A stretch of 23,388 nucleotides of DNA from a bacterium BMS3Bbin02 (GCA_002898115.1 BDTL01000117.1:1-23388); one strand, 5' to 3'. Counted from the stretch's first letter, positions 1-8,967 are shown. The notes: generated by a model from the letters alone, not told the origin. Made by a program: numbers and translations.

Positions 1-484
1 CCGCGAGAAGGATCAACGGGCGATTGACGAACGCCCGTGCGACGGAGACACGCTGCTGCTCACCGCCGGACAGTTGCTTCGGGTACCTATCGGATTTGGC
101 GGATAGGCCAACGAGTTTCAGCACCTGCGGGACCTGGGTGTTGATTACGTGGCGCGGCTTGCCGGTCGCCTCAAGCGCAAATGCAACGTTCTCGTACACA
201 GTCTTGTTTGGCAGCAATTTGAAGTCCTGGAATACGGTGCCGATCGAGCGACGCAACATCGGAATTTTCCAATTGGGCAGCTTCGAAGCATGTTTGCCGG
301 CAACCCAAATATCACCGTTTGTGGGCTTCTCTTCGCGCATCATGAGACGCAACATCGTGGACTTACCGGACCCTGACGCCCCGACAAGGAACACGAAATC
401 ACCCTTGCCGACCTCTAACGATGCATCCTTAAGAGCAACGACGCCGCCATCATACATCTTGGTGACGTTTTGGACGCGAATCAT
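1..484 (-). CDS. ftsE: Cell division ATP-binding protein FtsE (3' end cut by window edge)
   Basis: ATPase subunit of the FtsEX complex, which sits at the inner face of the membrane and couples ATP hydrolysis to peptidoglycan hydrolase activation at division. The visible 161 residues contain Walker A GASGSGKS (35-42), a Q-loop FQDFKLL (85-91) and the ABC signature LSGGEQQR (138-145). The frame leaves the window just as Walker B begins (LILLA), so about the last quarter is missing. The ATG at 484 is preceded by AGGA with 5 bases spacing. The gene follows prfB by 124 bases; prfB-ftsE-ftsX is a familiar actinobacterial order, so ftsX probably lies just outside. FtsE is favoured over other small ABC ATPases by the N-terminal sequence (IRVQNVTKMYDGG, FVFLVGASGSGKST) and by this context. 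Confidence 0.93.
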   Translation of the reverse strand, partial: MIRVQNVTKMYDGGVVALKDASLEVGKGDFVFLVGASGSGKSTMLRLMMREEKPTNGDIWVAGKHASKLPNWKIPMLRRSIGTVFQDFKLLPNKTVYENVAFALEATGKPRHVINTQVPQVLKLVGLSAKSDRYPKQLSGGEQQRVSVARAFVNRPLILLA

Positions 485-563
485 GTAGTTCCTATTTCAT
501 CTCGGAGACCCGCAGCGCACGCGGTCGCACTTTGTGTTGGTGTCCCCTCCGCCACATGAAGGA

Positions 564-592
564 ATGCTACCGACGAGACGGCGTTAGGCCAA
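564..592 (-). promoter_or_regulatory. Candidate promoter for ftsE
   Basis: On the minus strand TTGGCC (592-587) is followed after 17 bases by TAGCAT (569-564), each matching 4 of 6 bases of the sigma-70 consensus. The predicted transcript would have a leader of about 70 bases before ftsE. This is pattern evidence only. Confidence 0.3.
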
Positions 593-618
593 CTGTTGGG
601 CAAACGTATCACACGTTT
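589..618. repeat. Two short inverted repeats at the prfB 3' end
   Basis: AAACGT (602-607) and ACGTTT (613-618) form a 6-bp stem with a 5-base loop across the prfB stop codon. An 11-base palindrome CCAACTGTTGG (589-599) follows it on the minus strand. No U-run follows, so this is weak as an intrinsic terminator; it may be an operator or chance. The remainder of the 485-608 gap shows only the candidate ftsE promoter and ribosome-binding site. Confidence 0.3.
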
Positions 619-1740
619 CCCCCCGAATTCGAGATTTCGTGCTGCTCTCTTCGCCACTGCAAGTAGCCCTCAACGAAACCCTCAATGTCTCCATCGAGAA
701 CGCCCTGCACGTTGCCGACCTCGACGTTGGTTCGAAGATCCTTCACCATTTGATAGGGCTGCATGACATAGGAGCGAATCTGACGACCCCACCCCGCCTC
801 GGACTTGTCACCACGCACAGCGTCAATCTCCGCCACCTGAAGTTGCCGGGAGTGCTCCGCCAAACGCGACGCCAGGATCTGCATCGCGCGATTCTTATTC
901 TGAAGCTGCGAGCGTTCGTTCTGGCACGCCACAACGACGCCGGTCGGCAAATGTGTGATTCGGACGGCAGAGTCCGACGTGTTGACGTGTTGACCGCCGG
1001 CGCCCTGGGAGCGGAACGTATCAATGCGAAGGTCATCCTGGTTGATCTCGATCTCGTTCGCCTCAATCTCGGGCACTACATCAACACCCGCGAAACTCGT
1101 ATGCCGCCGGGCCTGGGAGTCGAACGGCGAGATACGCACCAACCGGTGAGTCCCACGTTCACCTTCGAAGATGCCGTAGGCATGATCGCCGCTTATCGTA
1201 ACCGTCGCCGACTTGATGCCGGCTTCGTCCCCGGGCTGAATCTCATCGATCACGAACTCCAAGGGGCTTCGCTCTAAATAGCGGACATACATCCGCAGGA
1301 GGATCTCTGCCCAGTCCTGTGCGTCCACGCCACCTGCACCGGCGTGGATACTCAGAATGGCGGTACGGTCATCGTATTCGCCGAAGTAGAGCGTTTCTCT
1401 CTCAAGAGCATCTACGGTCGCACCGAGTGCTGCGAGTTCGGCAACGAGTTCCGCCTCGGTCTCGGAATCGCCCTCTTCCCGGGCGAGTTCGAGAAGAGTC
1501 TCAGTGTCGTCCAAGGACTCGGCAAGACCGCCGACGCGTTCGATCACACCCACGAAACGGGCGAGTTTGCGAGTAACCATGCGGGCGCGCTGTTGGTCTT
1601 CCCACAGTTCCGGCTCCGCAGCGATCACCCGCAACTCAGCAAGTTCAGCTTCTTTGCCCGGAATGTCAAAGGAACCTCCGGGCATCGTCGAGGCGTGCGC
1701 GCAGTTCTTTGATCAGCGAGTGTGGGTCGGAATTATTCAT
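609..1740 (-). CDS. prfB: Peptide chain release factor 2, with programmed +1 frameshift
   Basis: Recognises UGA and UAA and triggers release of the finished peptide. Translation starts at ATG 1740 and reads 24 codons in frame zero to an in-frame TGA at 1668-1666. A +1 shift at CTT-TGA-C continues from GAC (1667-1665) to the TGA at 609-611, giving about 376 residues. In that product the RF2 recognition tripeptide SPF falls at about 204-206 and the catalytic GGQ at about 248-250, close to E. coli RF2. The single-frame ORF starting at 1685 is an artefact: it begins inside the frameshift site and lacks the normal N-terminus. No start codon other than ATG 1740 exists in frame zero before an upstream TAG. 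No strong ribosome-binding site is visible before 1740. The gene lies 45 bases after secA. Confidence 0.93.
1665..1679 (-). promoter_or_regulatory. prfB +1 ribosomal frameshift site
   Basis: Reading the minus strand, GGAGG (1679-1675) is followed by TTC and then the slippery CTT TGA C (1671-1665). This is the arrangement of the E. coli prfB site: a Shine-Dalgarno-like element three bases before CUU, then UGA and C. When RF2 is scarce the ribosome pauses at UGA and slips +1, so RF2 regulates its own synthesis. Both flanking frames encode recognisable RF2 sequence. Confidence 0.9.
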
Positions 1741-1785
1741 AACACATGCGATGGTAACCGCGTACCGAAAGGCCGCTACATCGCG

Positions 1786-4419
1786 TTAGGCCGCCGCCCC
1801 CGGTTTCCCGTGACAATGTTTGTATTTCTTGCCTGAACCACAGGGACACGGCTCGTTGCGCCCTATCTTGTCCTTGACGCGAACCGTCGGACGTTTTGCG
1901 GTCGGACCCGACGTCTGGACGTTCTTGGGCTGCTCCGGCTGTGTGCGTTGCTCAACCTTTACGTGATACACATATCGAATGCCATCTCGCTTGACCGCAT
2001 CAACAAGAGCGGCGAACGCATCGTATGCCTCATGCTGGTACTCGACGAGAGGATCCCTCTGAGCGAGAGCGCGCAGCCCGATTCCCGACCGAAGATAATC
2101 CATGGCCGCGAGGTGGTCACGCCACTTGTTGTCAATCACCGTGAGAATCACCGAACGTTCCAGCTGATGCAACAGGTCCTCTCCGAGTTCAGCCTCACGC
2201 TCTTTGTAAGCATTCGCGGATTCGGCGAGATACGCATCGACGACATCATCCTCGGTGAGCACCTCAGCGTCGGGGAATGACTCCTTCGTCAACGAAGTCG
2301 GGTAGAGCTGCGCCATGTTGCTCTGGAGCTCTTCCCAATCCCAGTCATACGGCTCCACGCCCTCAATGACAGCAAGGACCTCTTCCTCGATGACCTCGGT
2401 GCGCCACGTGTCAACGAGAGTTTTTGTATCGTCGTCCTGAAGAACCTGGTTGCGCCATTCGTAAATGATCTTGCGCTGAGTGTTCATTACCTCGTCGTAC
2501 TTCAGCACGTTCTTGCGGATCTCGAAGTTCTGAGACTCGACCTGAGTTTGAGCCCTCTCAATAGCCTTCGAGACCATGCCGGCCTCAATGGGAACATCCG
2601 GTGGGATCTTGAGACGGGCCATGATTGCGGCGACGCGTTCGTTGGCGAACCGCCGCATCAGGTCGTCGGTCAGCGACAGATAGAACCGGGACTCGCCGAC
2701 ATCACCCTGACGGCCGGAACGACCGCGAAGCTGGTTGTCGATGCGCCGCGAATCGTGACGTTCGGTTCCCAGCACATAGAGGCCGCCGGCATCGAGCACA
2801 ACTTGCTTCTTCTCTGCGGTCTCCTCGGTGAAGCGCTTGATTTCGGCGGCAAGAAGCGTTGGGTAGTCGTCGGCATCGACCTCGATCCCCTGCTTGCGCA
2901 ACTCTTGTTCCGCAAGGGCCTCGGGGTTGCCGCCCAGCTGGATGTCAACACCACGGCCGGCCATGTTGGTTGCAACGGTTACCGCTCCGGGCTGTCCGGC
3001 CTGAGCCACAATCACACTCTCGTTGGCATGCTGCTTGGCGTTGAGGACCTGATGCTTTATACCGCGACGGTCGAGTTGTTTTGACAACAGCTCGGATTTT
3101 TCGATGGAGATCGTACCGACCAGCATCGGCTGCTGGTTGGCGTGTCGTGCAACGATGTCCTCGACAAGGGCATTGAATTTTGCTTCCTCGTTGACGTACA
3201 CCAGATCCGGTTGGTCGGCACGAGCGATCTCGCGGTTGGTCGGCACCACAACAACGTCGAGGTCGTAGATCTCCTTGAACTCGCCCTGTTCGGTGATCGC
3301 GGTACCGGTCATCCCCGCCAGCTTTTCATACATGCGAAAGTAGTTCTGCAACGTAATCGTCGCGAGTGTCTGGTTCTCTTCCTTGACCCGAACACCTTCT
3401 TTGGCTTCGATCGCCTGATGCTGTCCCTCGGAATACCGACGACCCTCGAGAACCCGTCCGGTGAATTCATCGACGATCATCACCTCACCATTCTTGATGA
3501 GGTAGTCAACGTCTCGCTCGTACAGCTCCTTCGCCTTCAGCGCGACGTCGAGATGTTGGATCATGTCGACATTCGCGAAGTCATACATGTTCTCGATACC
3601 GAGGATGTTCTCCACCCGAGCGACACCCTCCTCGGTGGTAATCACCAGGCGTTTCTTTTCGTCGACCTCGTAGTGAATGTCGCGGCGAAGAGTCTTGGCG
3701 ATACGGGCGAACTCCTGGTACCACTTTCCGGATTCACCAACGATGCCGGAGATGATCAGTGGTGTCCGCGCCTCGTCGATAAGGATCGAGTCGACCTCGT
3801 CAATAATCGCATAGGCGTGCCCGCGCTGCACCATGTTTTGAGGCCGCATTGCCATGTTGTCGCGCAGATAGTCGAAACCGAATTCATTGTTCGTTCCATG
3901 GGTGATGTCGGCTTCATATTGTGGACGACGTTCCTCTGGAGTCATCGACGCTTGTATGAGACCGACTCTCATCCCGAGAAACTCGTGGATACGACCCATC
4001 CACTGCGCATCACGCGATGCGAGATAGTCGTTGACGGTCACGATATGGACACCGCCCCCGGCCAGAGCATTGACGTACGCCGGCATGGTGCCCGCAAGCG
4101 TCTTCCCCTCCCCGGTGCGCATCTCAGCGATCATTCCCCGGTTCAAAGCGCCGGCACCGATCACCTGAACGTCGTAGTGGCGCTGCCCGAGCACACGCTT
4201 TGCGGCCTCGCGGACAACCGCAAACGCCTCGACCTCGACGTCGGCAACCGTAGCTCCGTTCGCGATGCGCTCACGGAACATCGGGGTCTTGGCGCGTAAC
4301 TCGTCATCGGTTAAGTCGACCACGTCGGATTCAGCGGCATTGACGGCGTCGACAAGAACTTGAAGTTGCTTAAGCGGCTTGCCTTCGCCGAAACTCAAGA
4401 CTCTGTTGAAAATTGACAT
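1786..4419 (-). CDS. secA: Protein translocase motor subunit SecA
   Basis: ATPase that drives unfolded preproteins through SecYEG. The 877 residues carry Walker A RTGEGKT (101-107), the DEVD Walker B (207-210), the preprotein-binding region and second helicase domain, and a C-terminal zinc site CPCGSGKKYKHCH (858-870) with three Cys and one His. Length and organisation match the housekeeping SecA (SecA1 type in actinobacteria). The C-terminal zinc domain usually contacts SecB or ribosomes and phospholipid. The ATG at 4419 begins with the usual N-terminal helix. It lies 41 bases after the HD-GYP gene and 45 bases before prfB. No clear Shine-Dalgarno is present; a possible -10 element lies just upstream. 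Confidence 0.97.
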   Translation of the reverse strand: MSIFNRVLSFGEGKPLKQLQVLVDAVNAAESDVVDLTDDELRAKTPMFRERIANGATVADVEVEAFAVVREAAKRVLGQRHYDVQVIGAGALNRGMIAEMRTGEGKTLAGTMPAYVNALAGGGVHIVTVNDYLASRDAQWMGRIHEFLGMRVGLIQASMTPEERRPQYEADITHGTNNEFGFDYLRDNMAMRPQNMVQRGHAYAIIDEVDSILIDEARTPLIISGIVGESGKWYQEFARIAKTLRRDIHYEVDEKKRLVITTEEGVARVENILGIENMYDFANVDMIQHLDVALKAKELYERDVDYLIKNGEVMIVDEFTGRVLEGRRYSEGQHQAIEAKEGVRVKEENQTLATITLQNYFRMYEKLAGMTGTAITEQGEFKEIYDLDVVVVPTNREIARADQPDLVYVNEEAKFNALVEDIVARHANQQPMLVGTISIEKSELLSKQLDRRGIKHQVLNAKQHANESVIVAQAGQPGAVTVATNMAGRGVDIQLGGNPEALAEQELRKQGIEVDADDYPTLLAAEIKRFTEETAEKKQVVLDAGGLYVLGTERHDSRRIDNQLRGRSGRQGDVGESRFYLSLTDDLMRRFANERVAAIMARLKIPPDVPIEAGMVSKAIERAQTQVESQNFEIRKNVLKYDEVMNTQRKIIYEWRNQVLQDDDTKTLVDTWRTEVIEEEVLAVIEGVEPYDWDWEELQSNMAQLYPTSLTKESFPDAEVLTEDDVVDAYLAESANAYKEREAELGEDLLHQLERSVILTVIDNKWRDHLAAMDYLRSGIGLRALAQRDPLVEYQHEAYDAFAALVDAVKRDGIRYVYHVKVEQRTQPEQPKNVQTSGPTAKRPTVRVKDKIGRNEPCPCGSGKKYKHCHGKPGAAA

Positions 4420-4428
4420 GAGACAACA

Positions 4429-4434
4429 ATTGTA
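4429..4434 (-). promoter_or_regulatory. Candidate -10 element for secA
   Basis: TACAAT on the minus strand (4434-4429) lies 9 bases before the secA ATG, matching 5 of 6 consensus bases, with no convincing -35 element. If used, it would give secA its own nearly leaderless transcript independent of the upstream signalling genes. Confidence 0.3.
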
Positions 4435-4460
4435 GAGCGGTGGGAAGCTATTGAGGCGCC

Positions 4461-5804
4461 TTAGCTCGCTGAGGGTAGGTTCGCGCGTGCAATCGTCTCC
4501 AACAACGTCGCCGGGTCGAAGTCGGCCTGCTGCGGCAGGAGCTGGACTGCAACGTCTGCAACGTTGACAACCAACGGTTCGGGGTCGATCTCAGCCCCCT
4601 TCGTGTCGCGCACGATGAACGTGGCAAGCGGCGCATCGGGCTCCGTCGGTCGCTCAGTAACCACCACCGTCTCACCGGTCTTGAGCCGCAAGATCGATCC
4701 GGGAGGGAATACACCCATCATGGCGATGAACGCTTTGACTATGTCGGGGTCATACGCCGAACCCGCGGCCCCGAGCACAACGTCAAGTGCGCGAGCGGGT
4801 GTCTCGGCCCTTCGATACGAGCGACGAGTCGTGATGGCATCATACGTGTCGACGACGGATACGATTCGAGAAAAGATGTGTGGTCGCCGAGTCCGGCGAT
4901 AACTCGGGTAACCCTGACCGTCAAACCGAGCGTGGTGTTCCAACGCGACCGTAGCGGCGATCTCGTTGCCCTCCCCCCCGGCCGCAAGAATCGCGAGAGC
5001 GCCTTCCTGGGGGTGGAGTTGGATCTCTTTCCACTGCCCCTCATCAAGACGGCCCGGGTAGTTGAGCGTGGCTGCTGAAACCGCCACCTTCCCGATGTCA
5101 TGCAACACGGCTCCCACGCCGACGGGCACCAAGCTTTCCTTGTCAACACCAATCATCCGACCGGTAGCAAGGGCCAGGATGCAGGTGTTCACAGAATGGA
5201 AGAAGGTGTATTCGTCGTGGCTCTTGACGGTCGACAGCAGCAATGAGGCACTGGAATGCGACACGGCGTGCTCGAACAACCCCTCAACGGCATCGACCAC
5301 CGCCGATAGCTCGACCGAACCCTGGCTCGCCATGGTGCTGGTCACCCCGCGAAGAGCATCAATACCATCCGTGTAGGACCTACGGACCGCGGACATCGAC
5401 GACTCCTCGGACTCAAGACCTGTCAATGAGAAGTCGTTGAGACGGACAGTTCCATCAGCCGGTAGGTCGTCCGAAGATCCGCCGATGAACGCGGCGAGGT
5501 CTTCAAGATCATCGTGGGACAACGGCGCATCAAGAGTGATCGAATCAATCCCACGTGCCTGCATGTCGCGCAACAGGACATGGTATTCCAGCGAGGTATG
5601 CGGCAATACGACCCGATTGAGGTAGAACGCAGAGTCAAAAATGGCGATGTCCGCTCTCCCCACACTGGACAGCAGGTCGGCTGCCGCAGCCTCGGCAGTG
5701 ATCCCTGCATCAACGGTCAGAGGATGCGCGACCGGATAGAGGCTGAGCTGGCGCATCAGGCGGCGCAATGACCGAAAGAACTGGCTGACCTCACGTTCTT
5801 TCAC
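4461..5804 (-). CDS. HD-GYP domain protein, probable cyclic-di-GMP phosphodiesterase
   Basis: 447 residues, start GTG at 5804. Residues about 1-110 form an N-terminal module resembling that of the upstream HEAT protein (both contain SLYP and a similar downstream pattern). Residues about 165-370 are an HD-GYP domain: His203, the HD pair in LHDIGK (235-236), His264, His290-His291, the DGQGYP motif (295-300) and Asp319. These metal ligands and the GYP signature are all present, so hydrolase activity on cyclic di-GMP or a related cyclic dinucleotide is likely. About 75 C-terminal residues resemble the small all-beta extension often found after HD-GYP. No membrane segment is seen. The start overlaps the HEAT gene stop as GTGA, suggesting translational coupling. 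Substrate and output are not shown by the sequence. Confidence 0.88.
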   Translation of the reverse strand: MKEREVSQFFRSLRRLMRQLSLYPVAHPLTVDAGITAEAAAADLLSSVGRADIAIFDSAFYLNRVVLPHTSLEYHVLLRDMQARGIDSITLDAPLSHDDLEDLAAFIGGSSDDLPADGTVRLNDFSLTGLESEESSMSAVRRSYTDGIDALRGVTSTMASQGSVELSAVVDAVEGLFEHAVSHSSASLLLSTVKSHDEYTFFHSVNTCILALATGRMIGVDKESLVPVGVGAVLHDIGKVAVSAATLNYPGRLDEGQWKEIQLHPQEGALAILAAGGEGNEIAATVALEHHARFDGQGYPSYRRTRRPHIFSRIVSVVDTYDAITTRRSYRRAETPARALDVVLGAAGSAYDPDIVKAFIAMMGVFPPGSILRLKTGETVVVTERPTEPDAPLATFIVRDTKGAEIDPEPLVVNVADVAVQLLPQQADFDPATLLETIARANLPSAS

Positions 5805-7765
5805 AATCGCGCCAAACTTTCGCGAGCTGCGTCCCGGAACGCTCTCGTCTGACTGCTCAAGCTAAAGCGCCTCGACGCAAACCGTTTCAGAGTCTCACGA
5901 CCGAGATCGGTGTTCCGGCTTCCGAGAATCTTGATCACCTGAATCGCCACCTCCGGACGGAGTCGCTCTTTGGCAAGCTCGTCGCTGAGCATTCGGTCGA
6001 GATCGGCAGCTTCGTTGGAACGCAACAGCGACGCTCCTGTTTGCCGAACGCGTTCATTGTCATCAGCGAGGCTGCGAATCAGAATCGGCGCTGCATTCTC
6101 ACGCATAAGCCTCACCAGGCTGCGCAGCACCTCTACCCGAACGCGATACTCCTCATGGGACAACAGCCGACGCAGGCCGGGAACGGCAGCCTCGCGGTCT
6201 GTCTTGCCGAGCACAATCGCGAGATTCCGAATCACATACCAGGGCTGCTGATGCAGATAGTCGTCAAGCACGCGAGGGTTACGATGCGCCGAGGCGGCGA
6301 GCAACTCGGTGATGGCGCGACGCACCTGCCCGTCCTCTTCCACTGCAAGATGCTGCACAAGTGGATCGACCGCGAAGACACCGAAATCTGCGAAGAGATC
6401 TAGGGCGCCCTCGTCGGGGTTCGAACCACCACTAGCCTCAATCACCGAGCGAACCGTCTCCGGGGACAGAATTCGGGCAACGCCCTCATGGACGATGCCG
6501 GTCCGATCCTGGCTGTATGAAGGGTCAGAGAGCACGGCCGCGACGAACACCCGCGCACTCGACAGATCGCTGGCTCGAAGCAGTCGGACGACCCGTCCAC
6601 CCCACACACGAACAACTCGATAGAACCGGTCGTCTCGATACTCACACTCCAGGAGAGCACGCAACGTCGCTCGCGCGAGTTCGTCGTAGTCAACCGACAA
6701 CTCCATCTCGTCACGAAGCGAAACGAGCGTGTCACTCATATCTTGCTGAGAGACATCTGTCACGACCGCCGACACGCGGGCGGCCACAGCCATTCGCTTG
6801 GCCTCGACATCGCGCGACGATTCAAGACCTTCGAGCAAGTCGGCCGGTGACGCCGAAGAGTCAAACGATGCTAACTCTGCATATCCAAGCAGCAGCTCGC
6901 GGCCTTGCTCGCTGAGGTCGGGAAGGAACGCGGAGAGTTCCGCACCGGTGAACTGATCGAGGAACACCTGATGACGTTCGTCGTCAACTCGTTCCAGCGA
7001 ACGTTCCATCACTTCGAGCTGCACGGAACGAGGAAGGTAGAAGAAGGACTCGATAAATGTGCGAAATCCCTTCCACACATCGACCTCTCCCTGGCGGAGA
7101 GTTGCGATCATGGCCTTGGGGCGCGCGGCCAGTGGCCAGGCAGTAGTGTGGAGTTCTTCGATTCCGCCCATGAATTCGTCGGCCGGATCCGAATCTCCTC
7201 CGAGCACGACCGTGGCAATATCAACCGGGTCCTCACCGCGCTGCGCCGCCGCTGCCGCCGCGATAGTCAGGTTCGCGTATCCGCCCTCCTCGTCGTCTTC
7301 GTCAGCGTCATCAAGCTCGCCCCCACCCTCGATGAACGAAAGAAGGCCTCTCTCGAAGACCTCGACGCCCCCCAGTCCCAGGGCACGTACAACCGCGTGC
7401 GCGCCACCTTCTTCGCGGATATCGTCATCTCCCGTTGCAATAACACCGAAAAACTCGATCAGTGCTTCAGCGGAGATCGACGCATTGAATCGAAGGAACT
7501 CAATGTCATGCACAAAGAGTTCGCGGGCGAGACGTTCGGCCCCCTCGCGGGCTTCGACCTCCTCACCGGAATCGTCGAGAAATGTTCCCGGCCCGATACC
7601 GACGGTGACCGCAGACTCGAGTCCGCGAAGCACGTCAATGGCTCTCGTGAACGCCGGCTGGCTTCCGGGGTCGGGGTAGAGGGAGAAGGTCGTCCAGGCG
7701 GTGCCGACGGCATCGAGCACGGCCTTCAACTCACCCACGGATGAATCCGGTTCTGCGGCCCACAT
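5801..7765 (-). CDS. HEAT-repeat protein, cytoplasmic, function unknown
   Basis: 654 residues with no signal peptide or membrane segment. Residues about 20-112 resemble the N-terminal module of the adjacent HD-GYP protein. An acidic linker with runs of D and E follows (about 147-162), then a mostly helical region. The C-terminal part (about 470-654) shows HEAT-like helical repeats, for example around DPLVQHLAVEEDGQVRRA and AAVPGLRRLLSHEEYRVRVE. Such repeats usually form scaffolds for protein binding. ATG 7765 lies 6 bases after the stop of the response regulator, with a GGCGG-like ribosome site overlapping that stop, and the 3' end overlaps the HD-GYP gene. An adaptor for the HD-GYP protein is an inference from the shared module and the coupling. 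Confidence 0.75.
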   Translation of the reverse strand: MWAAEPDSSVGELKAVLDAVGTAWTTFSLYPDPGSQPAFTRAIDVLRGLESAVTVGIGPGTFLDDSGEEVEAREGAERLARELFVHDIEFLRFNASISAEALIEFFGVIATGDDDIREEGGAHAVVRALGLGGVEVFERGLLSFIEGGGELDDADEDDEEGGYANLTIAAAAAAQRGEDPVDIATVVLGGDSDPADEFMGGIEELHTTAWPLAARPKAMIATLRQGEVDVWKGFRTFIESFFYLPRSVQLEVMERSLERVDDERHQVFLDQFTGAELSAFLPDLSEQGRELLLGYAELASFDSSASPADLLEGLESSRDVEAKRMAVAARVSAVVTDVSQQDMSDTLVSLRDEMELSVDYDELARATLRALLECEYRDDRFYRVVRVWGGRVVRLLRASDLSSARVFVAAVLSDPSYSQDRTGIVHEGVARILSPETVRSVIEASGGSNPDEGALDLFADFGVFAVDPLVQHLAVEEDGQVRRAITELLAASAHRNPRVLDDYLHQQPWYVIRNLAIVLGKTDREAAVPGLRRLLSHEEYRVRVEVLRSLVRLMRENAAPILIRSLADDNERVRQTGASLLRSNEAADLDRMLSDELAKERLRPEVAIQVIKILGSRNTDLGRETLKRFASRRFSLSSQTRAFRDAARESLARL

Positions 7766-7771
7766 AGCCGC

Positions 7772-8422
7772 CTACCCGATTGAGATCAGGTTCTCGCGGA
7801 CCGCATAGAGCACCGCTTCGTTGCGCGAATGCAGGCCAAGTTTGTCGAGAATGTTTCGGATGTGGTTCTTCACCGTGTTCTCCGAAATAAACAGCGTCTC
7901 CCCGATCAACCGTGACGTCATCCCCTTTGCCACCAACTGGAGCACCTCGATCTCGCGGCCCGTCAATGTTGGTTTTCGAGCCTGGAGAAGTTCCTGATGA
8001 CGCAGGAGCACGCGACAGACATCGAACAGCTTTCCAGCCATCTGAGAAGAGATCACAGCACCCCCGGCGACCACCGCTCCGATCGATTCAACAAGTTGTT
8101 CGAACGGCGTATCCTTGACGATGTATCCCCGTGCGCCGCTCTTGAGGGCAGACAACATGTCCTCTTCGCTCTCGGAACCGGTGAGCAGGACGACATGGCA
8201 GTCCGGTGCGACAGCGTTGATCTTCTCAACAACCTCCAAACCGGAAATCCCGGGCATCAGGACGTCGAGTAACACGATATCGGGCTGCAACTGCTCGGCG
8301 CTCGCGACCGAACCCTCAGCGGTGTCGGCCTCACCGACCACGTCAAAGCCGGCTCCCCGCAGCGCGGAAGTCAGGCCAGCCCTGAAAAGGGGTACATCAT
8401 CAACGACGAGCAGCTTTGTCAT
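7772..8422 (-). CDS. NarL/LuxR-family two-component response regulator
   Basis: 216 residues. A receiver domain (1-~120) has the acidic pair Asp8-Asp9, the probable phosphoacceptor Asp53 in LLDVLMPG, and the conserved Lys in VKDTP. The LuxR-type helix-turn-helix (about 150-212) is clear, with LTGREIEVLQLVAKGM and FISENTVKNHIRNILDKL. It should bind DNA as a dimer on phosphorylation. No sensor kinase lies in the window, so the partner is unknown. The ATG overlaps the hpf stop as ATGA, and the next gene begins 6 bases after its stop, so it appears co-translated with hpf and the HEAT and HD-GYP genes. Confidence 0.93.
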   Translation of the reverse strand: MTKLLVVDDVPLFRAGLTSALRGAGFDVVGEADTAEGSVASAEQLQPDIVLLDVLMPGISGLEVVEKINAVAPDCHVVLLTGSESEEDMLSALKSGARGYIVKDTPFEQLVESIGAVVAGGAVISSQMAGKLFDVCRVLLRHQELLQARKPTLTGREIEVLQLVAKGMTSRLIGETLFISENTVKNHIRNILDKLGLHSRNEAVLYAVRENLISIG

Positions 8423-8967
8423 GTGGGTTCAATCAGTCCTAGGGTTCCGTCACGACGGTGGTACAGCACGCAGTGCTTTCCGGTTTCGGCGTCCAGAAAG
8501 AAGAAGAAAGCGTGACCTAACATCTCCATCTGCAACACCGCCTCGTCAACCAACATCGGCTTCATTTCGAACCGTTTGGTCCTTACGACCGCCGGCCCTC
8601 CATCATGGTCATCATCGGGTTGTGGATCGAAAGCATTGAGATGTTTCTTTTCAGCATTTCTCGACCTCTGGTACAGGCGTTCTTTGAGACGCCTGAGTTG
8701 CCGTTCAAATTTCTCGAGCGCAATGTCGAGGGCGGCGACGTCGTCCGGTGCACTCGACTCAACACGGACAGTGTGACCTGCCTGATGGGTCGTGATTTCC
8801 ACCTTGAACTTATCGTCCACCCGACGAGGGTTGTTCTCCCGGGTGAACTCGACATCTGTCGAACCACCTGTGTCGAAGATCCGGCCTGCGTGCTGAACCT
8901 TGTCCTCGGCGATCTCACGAACATGGTCCCGCACCTGCATGTTGCTGCCGTGCACTCGAACGTTCAC
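8419..8967 (-). CDS. hpf: Ribosome hibernation promoting factor, long form
   Basis: 182 residues. The N-terminal ~100 residues form the ribosome-binding domain (VRVHGSNMQVRDHVREIAEDKV). After a linker, the C-terminal dimerisation domain (VRTKRFEMKPM, ending DGTLGLIEP) drives 100S ribosome dimers in long-form HPF. I chose GTG 8967 because AAAGGAGA lies 5 bases upstream and the family begins at this VRVHG region; the ORF extends upstream to 9006 without family similarity. The 3' end overlaps the response regulator as ATGA. The ribosome-binding site is predicted to lie in a small hairpin and to be preceded by a possible leader ORF, both listed separately. Confidence 0.95.
   Translation of the reverse strand: MNVRVHGSNMQVRDHVREIAEDKVQHAGRIFDTGGSTDVEFTRENNPRRVDDKFKVEITTHQAGHTVRVESSAPDDVAALDIALEKFERQLRRLKERLYQRSRNAEKKHLNAFDPQPDDDHDGGPAVVRTKRFEMKPMLVDEAVLQMEMLGHAFFFFLDAETGKHCVLYHRRDGTLGLIEPT

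Noticed and set aside
639..1277. 212-codon plus-strand ORF opposite prfB
   Set aside because: Complementary-frame shadow of RF2, with no domain.
3142..4299. 385-codon plus-strand ORF opposite secA
   Set aside because: It is a shadow of secA in the complementary frame; secA has every family motif and this frame has no recognisable domain.
6905..7744. 279-codon plus-strand ORF opposite the HEAT-repeat gene
   Set aside because: Shadow of a high-GC coding region; the opposite frame fits an operon with overlapping starts and stops and has a coherent helical repeat pattern.
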